From contig JABDIP010000513.1 in the NCBI GenBank assembly GCA_013003675.1, forward strand, positions 1-5,798: 5,798 nt of DNA, in the 5' to 3' direction. Position numbers and translations under genes: made by a program. Positions 1 to 4,721 of this stretch are shown piece after piece (the first letter of the stretch is position 1; the number at the start of each line of letters is the position of its first letter). The DNA comes from Inquilinus sp. (GTDB lineage: Bacteria; Pseudomonadota; Alphaproteobacteria; DSM-16000; Inquilinaceae). Below the pieces are notes generated by a model. That model ran no database searches and was not told where the DNA came from. It worked only from the letters and a program-made list of their open reading frames with translations.

Positions 1-43
1 GGGAGAGGGAGGGACCCGGCGCGAAGCGACGGGAGGGTGAGGG
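1..43. repeat. Truncated GC-rich intergenic palindromic repeat
   Basis: The window opens with purine-rich blocks (GGGAGAGGG, then GGGTGAGGG) that flank a small inverted repeat. CCCGGCGC at 15-22 pairs with GCGACGGG at 26-33 with one mismatch, around a GAA loop. Sequences of this type, a short GC hairpin between GGGAGAGGG- and GGGTGAGGG-like arms, are common between genes in GC-rich proteobacteria, often just after a stop codon. The element is probably cut by the window edge, so its full extent and the upstream gene are unknown. It could instead be part of an upstream terminator. From 44 to 128 I see no gene or clear site. Confidence 0.45.
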
Positions 44-128
44 CGATGCGTTGGCGTCGGTAATAGGCGCGATGGCCGGCACGTGCAACAAACTGCTCGT
101 GCGATGGCGGGCATGCGCAACAGACCCC

Positions 129-134
129 TATAGT
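129..134 (+). promoter_or_regulatory. Possible -10 element upstream of the dehalogenase gene
   Basis: TATAGT matches the sigma-70 -10 consensus TATAAT at five of six positions and stands out in otherwise GC-rich sequence. It would start transcription near 141, giving a leader of about 29 nt before the ATG at 170. No convincing -35 box lies 16-18 bp upstream, so this is only a candidate. Confidence 0.25.
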
Positions 135-169
135 GCGTCGGCGATACGCGGCGATTGGGGCGGCAGCAC

Positions 170-1063
170 ATGTTCAACGGGTTCCGGCGCGAGTTCATCG
201 ACGCCGACGGGGTCGAGATCCATGCGGTGGTCGGCGGCGAGGGGCCGCCGCTGCTCTTATTGCATGGCTATCCGCAAACCCACATGATCTGGCATCGTGT
301 GGCGCCGGCGCTGGCCGAGCGGTTCACCCTCGTGGCCACCGACCTGCGCGGCTATGGCGACAGCGCCAAGCCGGACAGCGACCCCGGCCACGCCGCCTAT
401 TCCAAGCGGGCGATGGCGGCCGATCAGGTGGCGGTGATGGCGGCGCTCGGCTTCGACGGCTTCGCCGTAATCGGCCACGACCGCGGCGGCCGGGTCGCCC
501 ACCGCATGGCGCTCGACCATCCGGACGCGGTGGAAAGGCTGGCGGTGCTCGACATCGTGCCGACCCTGACCGTGTTCGAGACCGTCGATCAGGCGGTCGC
601 CACCGGCTACTACCACTGGTTCTTCCTGATCCAGCCCGAACCGCTGCCGGAGCGGCTGATCGGCGCCGACCCGGAATTCTACCTGCGCCGCAAGGTCGGC
701 CAGTGGTCGGAAGGCGGTTTTTCTTTCGATGAGGTGGCACTCGGCGAATATATCCGTTGCTTCTCCGACCCGGCGACCATCCACGCCTCCTGCGAGGATT
801 ACCGCGCCGCCGCGACCATCGACCTGGAGCACGACCGCGCCGACGCCGACCGACGGGTCGACTGCCCGCTGCTGGCGCTGTGGGGTGGCAAGGGGCTGGT
901 CGGCCGCCGCTACGACGTGCTGGCGACCTGGCGCGAGAAGGCGACGGACGTCAGCGGCCAGGCCATCGATTGTGGGCATTTCCTGCCCGAGGAGAAGCCG
1001 GAGGAGACCCTGGCGGCGCTGAGCGAATTCTTGTCGCCGCCCTTGACCTCGATCACGGAATGA
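170..1063 (+). CDS. Fluoroacetate dehalogenase-type alpha/beta hydrolase
   Basis: This is a 297-aa cytoplasmic alpha/beta hydrolase that probably hydrolyses fluoroacetate, or another small haloacetate, to glycolate and halide (haloacetate dehalogenase, EC 3.8.1.3). Numbered from the ATG at 170, every hallmark of the family is visible. The nucleophile is Asp104 in GHDRGGR, Arg105 and Arg108 would bind the carboxylate, and Asp128 and His270 complete the triad. His149, Trp150 and Tyr211 would form the halide pocket. From memory these positions equal, or are one off, those of the Burkholderia FA1 enzyme, and the opening MFNGF also fits that family. This favours ATG 170 over an in-frame TTG at 155. 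The oxyanion-loop motif LLLLHGYPQ is near residues 28-36. The ribosome binding site is weak (GGGGCGG). A 53-bp gap separates it from the next gene, which may be co-transcribed. Other haloacids remain possible substrates. A decayed paralogue of its 3' end lies at 2272-2505. Confidence 0.9.
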   Translation: MFNGFRREFIDADGVEIHAVVGGEGPPLLLLHGYPQTHMIWHRVAPALAERFTLVATDLRGYGDSAKPDSDPGHAAYSKRAMAADQVAVMAALGFDGFAVIGHDRGGRVAHRMALDHPDAVERLAVLDIVPTLTVFETVDQAVATGYYHWFFLIQPEPLPERLIGADPEFYLRRKVGQWSEGGFSFDEVALGEYIRCFSDPATIHASCEDYRAAATIDLEHDRADADRRVDCPLLALWGGKGLVGRRYDVLATWREKATDVSGQAIDCGHFLPEEKPEETLAALSEFLSPPLTSITE

Positions 1064-1116
1064 ATGGCCTGACCCGGTATGGTATTGAGCGCGCCTGACC
1101 GAGGGAGGAGCTTCAT

Positions 1117-2025
1117 ATGACACGCATCATCGTCGCCTCGATCCTGATCTGCCTGGCCGGAACGGCGTCGGCCCAGGCGCCCAGCTACGAGCCGTGGCGC
1201 CCTGCCGGCGATTCGACCGTGGCCACCGAAGAACTGCTCCGCGAGCTCACGGCGATAACCGATGCGGCCGAACGTGATCGCGCCGCCAGCCCGGGTCTTC
1301 TCGCCGATTTGCGCCGGTTGATCGCGCGCTACGGCAATGCGTGGCCGGTTGTCTGGTTCAGCGACGACTTTGCCGACGGGGATTTCACCAGGGCGCCGGG
1401 CTGGGCCGTGATTACCGGTCATTGGGCGGTCGACCCGGCATTCGGCCTGAGCAGCGATGCGAGGCCGATGCCCGCGGAGTCGCAGGCTTCGACATCACCG
1501 TCGCCGGAACAGGTCGCCGTCGACGTGATCGGCGCGCTGCTGGACCAGCGCGGTCTTCGGCGCGTCGAGCAGCCGACCGTCGAGCCGGCACGCTCGCAGA
1601 CCGGTGAGGCGATCATCGAGCTGCCGCAACCTCTCAGCAATTCGTTCTCGATCGCGCTCAACGTCGCGGACCACGGTGAGACCGGATCCCTGGAGGCGCG
1701 CGTCTATCAGACGTCGACGCGCGAGCCGGGTTACCGGCTGGTCATTCGGTCGGCGGCGGATCCATCCGTCACACTGGTTCGGCGCAGCAGGTCGGGCGCG
1801 GCCATCGTCGGCCGGACCGAAGCGCCGGTCCGTCTGACGCCCGGCGTCATGACACCAATTGTCTGGAATCGCGACCGCGCTGGCACCATGACGGTTTCGA
1901 TCGACAGCGAAATCGTGCTGCGCGCAGACGATACGCTGTTCGGAGACCGATGGGACGGCTTCCTGCTGCGCAACGCTGGCGGCAGTTTCGCCGTCGGCAG
2001 CATCAGCGCGGCCGGCGACGGCTAG
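1117..2025 (+). CDS. Secreted protein with probable concanavalin/LamG-like beta-sandwich
   Basis: This 302-aa protein belongs to no named family that I recognise. Residues 1-19 form a classical signal peptide (MTRII, a hydrophobic core, then ASA before Gln20), so the mature protein should be periplasmic or secreted. Residues 35-73 look helical and charged. From about 80 to the end the pattern is beta-rich. It begins FSDDFADGDFTRAPGW, which resembles the first strands of concanavalin-like (LamG or 3-keto-disaccharide hydrolase/DUF1080-type) sandwiches, and it ends with strands such as FLLRNAGGSFAVGSIS. That fold often binds sugars, but no catalytic site is evident. A proline/serine-rich stretch (about 117-131) sits within the domain. 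The start is well supported by GGGAGGAG just upstream of the ATG. The stop codon lies within a CTAG (2022-2025) that borders a hairpin repeat, so the 3' end may have been reshaped by that element. Codon use looks slightly less GC-biased than in the dehalogenase gene. Confidence 0.75.
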   Translation: MTRIIVASILICLAGTASAQAPSYEPWRPAGDSTVATEELLRELTAITDAAERDRAASPGLLADLRRLIARYGNAWPVVWFSDDFADGDFTRAPGWAVITGHWAVDPAFGLSSDARPMPAESQASTSPSPEQVAVDVIGALLDQRGLRRVEQPTVEPARSQTGEAIIELPQPLSNSFSIALNVADHGETGSLEARVYQTSTREPGYRLVIRSAADPSVTLVRRSRSGAAIVGRTEAPVRLTPGVMTPIVWNRDRAGTMTVSIDSEIVLRADDTLFGDRWDGFLLRNAGGSFAVGSISAAGDG

Positions 2026-2071
2026 ATCAAGATCGGCTGAGATCGAAACGATCTCAGCCGTGAATCTTGAT
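2026..2071 (+). repeat. 46-nt bulged-hairpin element, copy 1
   Basis: This is a near-perfect palindrome starting right after the stop codon of the secreted-protein gene. ATCAAGAT (2026-2033) pairs with ATCTTGAT (2064-2071), and CGGCTGAGATCG (2034-2045) pairs perfectly with CGATCTCAGCCG (2049-2060) around an AAA loop. TGA (2061-2063) is left as a 3-nt bulge on the 3' side. One further G-C pair (2025/2072) extends the base. CTAG borders its left side (2022-2025), and CAGA stands at the matching place on the right. It has the same length, geometry and conserved blocks as copy 2. No U-run follows, so it is not a textbook intrinsic terminator, though the RNA hairpin could protect a 3' end or attenuate transcription. 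I infer a REP-like or MITE-like repeat. Confidence 0.75.
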
Positions 2072-2088
2072 CAGATTCAATAAACTAG

Positions 2089-2134
2089 AGACTGATTCAC
2101 GGTTCACGCCGATTCGGTGTGAACCGATCAGGCT
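2089..2134 (-). repeat. 46-nt bulged-hairpin element, copy 2 (inverted), CTAG-flanked
   Basis: This is the second member of the family, on the opposite strand. On the + strand a basal arm (2089-2096) pairs with 2127-2134 with one mismatch. TCA (2097-2099) is bulged. CGGTTCACGCCG (2100-2111) pairs with CGGTGTGAACCG (2115-2126), with one G-T pair, around an ATT loop. CTAG stands on both sides (2085-2088 and 2135-2138), as expected of a target duplication or of insertion into CTAG/TA sites, a habit known for IS5- and IS630-family elements. It encodes nothing, so if mobile it would be a non-autonomous miniature element. It is separated from copy 1 by 17 AT-rich bases (2072-2088). Confidence 0.7.
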
Positions 2135-2159
2135 CTAGGTCGACCGCGGATGTGACCGC

Positions 2160-2273
2160 GCCCCTAAATCGTCTGGTGTCGGGCGCGGGCGCCGCGTTCG
2201 ATGGCGGCGGCGTTCAGCCGGTCGATGTTGAGCCGGTGCCGCAGCATCTCCAGCAGGCGCAGCTCTTCCTGGC
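2160..2273 (-). pseudogene. 3' fragment of a TerB-family gene
   Basis: The minus strand encodes the last 35 residues of a TerB-like protein, from QEELRLLEMLRHRLNIDRL to RHQTI and a TAG stop (complement of 2164-2166). By hand alignment, 2161-2273 matches 4182-4294, the end of the intact terB-like gene, at about 102 of 113 bases (about 90%), and 30 of 35 residues agree. The match ends abruptly at 2273, where dehalogenase sequence begins, so roughly the first 99 codons and the start region are missing. Without a start codon or metal-site half it cannot be functional. It is a fragment of a paralogue rather than an exact recent copy, since the differences are spread along its length. Confidence 0.88.
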
Positions 2274-2505
2274 CGCCGCGACCATCGATCTGGAACACGA
2301 CCGGGCCGATGAAGACGCCCGCGTCGCCTGCCCGCTGCTTGTGCTGTGGGGCAGTCGGGGCCAGGTCGGCCGCCGCTACGACCCGAATGCCATCTGGCGC
2401 GAAAAGGCCGTGGATGTGTCAGGCTAGGCCATCGACTGCGGCCATTTCCTGCCGGAGGAAAGGCCCGAGGAGACGCTGGCGGCACTGCTGGAATTCCTGG
2501 GATAA
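2272..2505 (+). pseudogene. 3' fragment of a second fluoroacetate-type dehalogenase, with amber codon
   Basis: In one frame this stretch encodes AAATIDLEHDRAD and onward, matching the dehalogenase at 170-1063 from its codon for Ala213 (ATG-170 numbering) to near the C-terminus. About 62 of 77 residues agree by hand count. A TAG at 2425-2427 replaces the Gln codon that follows DVSG. Beyond it the frame continues through the catalytic-histidine motif CGHFLPEE to a TAA at 2503-2505. The nucleophile, arginines and halide pocket are absent because the upstream two thirds is missing. The level of divergence shows an older paralogue, not a fresh duplication. It ends 9 bp before the convergent lipoprotein gene's stop. 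Readthrough of the amber would still give only a fragment. Confidence 0.9.
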
Positions 2506-2514
2506 CCGGCTGCC

Positions 2515-4080
2515 TCAGGGTCCGTAGCCCTCGATCGCGATTTCCACGATCCGGCCGTCTTCGCCGAATTCCAGGTTCAGCGCCGTCTCCGCCGGCAGGT
2601 CGCAGTTGCCGACCGCAAATCGGCGCGCGGCCAGCGCTTCCGTGCTCGGCGCGACGCCCAATACGGCCAGGGCCCGCTGCCGGGAAAGGCCGACCCGCAA
2701 TCCGCCGCCGACAATCACCGCGGCGGACCGCGTGGCGATCCGCTGCGTATAGCTTCGGGCGATCTCGATATCGAGGGCGGCGTATTCATAGCCCAGGACG
2801 ATATGCGCGCCGCCGTCATCCTCACTCCATCCGGCGGTGATCCCTGCCGGTTCGCCAAGCAGGTCCACGACCTTTCGTTCGTCGTCCCAGGGCCGCAGCC
2901 CCATGACCGAGAAGGACTCATGGGGCAGGCAGAGATCCCGGTAGTAGACCCAACCCGGATCGCCCGAACGGTCCGGGTCTTCGCCGGCAAGGCTGGCTCG
3001 CACATACCGGAGGGCGAAGCGGTTCTCGTAGTCGGGCTCGATCGCCAGGGCCGCGTCGATGTGGGGCAGGGACGATGTGTCCAGGTTCCTGTACCCCCGC
3101 AGCGACCATGCCGCGCCGACGCGAACCTCGGCATCGTCGTCCATCAGATCGGCGCGGTGCAGGTCGAGCTGCCGCGCCAGCAGGTCTCGATCGAGAGCGC
3201 CTTCGCGGTGCTGTCGAAGCAACTGGCCGAGCAGTTCCGCGGCGGCTCTCCGGCGGATGACCGGGTCGGCCGACTCGGCCAGCGCAATCAGCGCCGGCAA
3301 ATGCCTCTCGTCTGAGGGTAAGGCCGAAAGGCCCATCTGATAGGCGGCCACGTGGCGGTCGGACACATCGCCGGCCGCCATCCGGGCAATCAGATCCTCC
3401 GCCACCGACTCTTGCCGGTTCGGCGAATCGCGGAGAAAGCGTTGCAGTCCGAATGTCGCCGCATAGCGGGTGCGCGGATCCGGATCGTCGAACGCGTCGA
3501 ACAGGGGGGTGGCGGCGGCTTCGGACCGGTTCCAGCCGGCCAGGCCCGTGATGGCGGCCCAACGGACCCGCGGTGCGGGATCGCGCGCTGCGGCGGTCAG
3601 ACTTGCCTCCACGGCCGGACCGGATGGCAGTTGGCCCAGCCCCCTGGCGGCGCTTTCGCGCACCTGGGCGTCGTCATCCGTCAGCGCCGCGGTCAGTGCC
3701 GCGATGAAGTCGGCGGGTGGCTCCTCCCGCCATCGCCTGGCAAGGGTCTGCAGCACAAAGGCGGCGTGGCGACGGACGACCGTGTCGTCGTCGTCGAGCG
3801 CCAGGCCCAGAAGGGGTAGTGCCTCCGCTTCCTGTCGGCTGTTGCGCAGCGGTGCGGTCGCTGTCCAGACACCGTCGTACCAATCCGGCGAATGCGGGCG
3901 GTACACCGCCGCCATCGCCGCATCCACGCTGTCCGCCAAGGCCTCCGCGGAGAGCTGCGGCGGCGCATAGGGTTCCGCCGGCGGCGCCTCGTTAAGGCAA
4001 CCGCCAAGGCCGATCAGCATTGCGATGAGGGCAAGGCCGGCCGGACACCGGTCCTGCCGGCGGCGACGCCAGACTGTCAT
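2515..4080 (-). CDS. HEAT-repeat outer-membrane lipoprotein with C-terminal LG.P-type repeats
   Basis: This is a 521-aa predicted lipoprotein. An arginine-rich n-region and a hydrophobic stretch end in the lipobox LGGC with Cys28. Leu at +2 suggests outer-membrane sorting. At least six HEAT-like helical pairs follow, near residues 88-116, 124-152, 155-183, 187-216, 261-290 and 304-331. They carry the typical D.D..VR..AA..L pattern, as in DDDAQVRESAARGLGQL. HEAT arrays are protein-binding scaffolds; the partner is unknown. The C-terminal part (about 385-521) has two units of the form GL(x)n(V/L)..LG.P, near 394-412 and 460-478, followed by beta-strands such as LNLEF and IVEIAIEGYG. These resemble SmpA/OmlA (BLIP-like) modules, but that is a tentative match. 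The start is supported by GGGGGA a few bases upstream. A possible -10 (TAGACT, complement of 4113-4118) lacks a good -35. It could be co-transcribed with the terB-like gene 104 bp upstream. Codon use is slightly less GC-biased than in the flanking genes. Confidence 0.82.
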   Translation of the reverse strand: MTVWRRRRQDRCPAGLALIAMLIGLGGCLNEAPPAEPYAPPQLSAEALADSVDAAMAAVYRPHSPDWYDGVWTATAPLRNSRQEAEALPLLGLALDDDDTVVRRHAAFVLQTLARRWREEPPADFIAALTAALTDDDAQVRESAARGLGQLPSGPAVEASLTAAARDPAPRVRWAAITGLAGWNRSEAAATPLFDAFDDPDPRTRYAATFGLQRFLRDSPNRQESVAEDLIARMAAGDVSDRHVAAYQMGLSALPSDERHLPALIALAESADPVIRRRAAAELLGQLLRQHREGALDRDLLARQLDLHRADLMDDDAEVRVGAAWSLRGYRNLDTSSLPHIDAALAIEPDYENRFALRYVRASLAGEDPDRSGDPGWVYYRDLCLPHESFSVMGLRPWDDERKVVDLLGEPAGITAGWSEDDGGAHIVLGYEYAALDIEIARSYTQRIATRSAAVIVGGGLRVGLSRQRALAVLGVAPSTEALAARRFAVGNCDLPAETALNLEFGEDGRIVEIAIEGYGP

Positions 4081-4184
4081 GGATCCCCCGTTCGGTATCG
4101 GACGAGGGGCTCAGTCTAACCGCCTGTTTCTTAACGAAAGTCGCTACCGGCGATGGGCGTGCCCGCCCGCCAGGAGGGCAGCCC

Positions 4185-4589
4185 CTACAGCGTCATGTGC
4201 CGGGCGCGGGCGCCGCGTTCGATGCCGGCGGCGTGCAGGCGGTCGATGTCGAGGCGGTGACGCAGCATCTCCAGCAGGCGCAGCTCTTCCTGGCTGGCAC
4301 TGCCATCGGCGGCGACCACGTCGCAGGCGATCGCGTAGGCGGTCTCGCGCAGCCGTTCGGGCAGGCCGGCCTCGATCGCGTCGAGGGTCTTGTCGAGCCC
4401 GTCCTCGTCCTGCAGCATCCGGGCGCTCTGGCGCGACAGCTCGGCGATGCGGCCGCGGTCGAAGCCGCGGAAGACCGGCAGGAAGCTGACGATCTCGGTC
4501 AGCGAGTCCAGCTCGCTGTCGGACATGGCGCCGTCCGAGGCGGAGGCCAGGACCATGGTGTAGATCAGCGCGCCTTGAGCGTCGGTCAT
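4185..4589 (-). CDS. TerB-family (tellurite resistance TerB-like) protein
   Basis: This is a 134-aa, all-helical, acidic cytoplasmic protein of the TerB family (PF05099 type). Two related acidic loop-helix motifs are visible: ASASDGAMSDSELDSL (about residues 15-30) and VAADGSASQEELRLLE (about 92-107). They are spaced as in the pseudo-symmetric two-half TerB fold, where acidic residues bind divalent metal. Stand-alone TerB proteins are common in alphaproteobacteria, and a role in tellurite resistance should not be assumed because no other ter genes are present. I chose the ATG at 4589. An upstream in-frame start at 4670 would add 27 Arg/Pro-rich residues unlike the family, and it would contain the likely promoter (4642-4670). 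The ribosome binding site is weak. It is divergent from the permease gene. A paralogous 3' fragment sits at 2160-2273. Confidence 0.85.
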   Translation of the reverse strand: MTDAQGALIYTMVLASASDGAMSDSELDSLTEIVSFLPVFRGFDRGRIAELSRQSARMLQDEDGLDKTLDAIEAGLPERLRETAYAIACDVVAADGSASQEELRLLEMLRHRLDIDRLHAAGIERGARARHMTL

Positions 4590-4641
4590 CGTCGGGTATT
4601 CCACTGGGATGCTGCGCCGGGGTGGCGCGGGGCCAGAGTGG

Positions 4642-4670
4642 GATATGAGCCGCCGCGGCCGCCGCGTCAA
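4642..4670 (-). promoter_or_regulatory. Candidate sigma-70 promoter for the terB-like gene
   Basis: On the minus strand TTGACG (complement of 4665-4670) matches the -35 consensus at five of six positions. A 17-bp spacer separates it from CATATC (complement of 4642-4647), a weaker -10. Transcription would begin near 4635, about 46 nt before the ATG at 4589. Its position inside the longer reading frame favours the shorter protein. Confidence 0.45.
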
Positions 4671-4683
4671 CCCGCGCCGATCC

Positions 4684-4713
4684 TCGACAGCGGCGCCGGC
4701 CGCGTGGCATAGA
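4684..4713 (+). promoter_or_regulatory. Candidate extended -10 promoter for the AEC permease gene
   Basis: TCGACA (4684-4689, five of six to TTGACA) lies 18 bp before CATAGA (4708-4713). The latter is preceded by TGG in the extended -10 position. Transcription would start close to 4720-4722, that is at or next to the ATG at 4722, and no Shine-Dalgarno-like sequence fits between. The mRNA may therefore be leaderless. The -10 itself matches at only three of six positions. Confidence 0.35.
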
Positions 4714-4721
4714 GCGCGCCT

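Noticed and set aside
155..169. TTG start for the dehalogenase
   Set aside because: Family members begin at the position of the ATG at 170, and the active-site numbering matches from there.
257..1123. Long minus-strand frame (288 codons) opposite the dehalogenase
   Set aside because: It is a codon-bias shadow of a strongly conserved gene, with no family features and a Gln/Arg/Val-rich composition.
2025..2138. Hairpins as rho-independent terminators
   Set aside because: Neither stem is followed by a T-run on either strand, and the shared architecture with bulge and CTAG flanks is better explained by a repeat family. A secondary role in transcript ends is not excluded.
2119..2427. A 102-codon + strand frame spanning the terB'/dehalogenase' junction
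   Set aside because: Its first half is antisense to the terB fragment and its second half is the dehalogenase remnant ending at the amber codon. The intact terB gene also has an open antisense frame, so the openness reflects GC bias. There is no ribosome binding site.
2425..2427. Amber codon as a recoded (pyrrolysine or readthrough) site
   Set aside because: The remnant lacks the catalytic nucleophile and any start, the intact paralogue has Gln at this place, and nothing around it suggests recoding.
4590..4670. 27-residue N-terminal extension of the TerB-like protein
   Set aside because: The extension is Arg/Pro-rich and unlike the family, and the best promoter for the gene lies within it.
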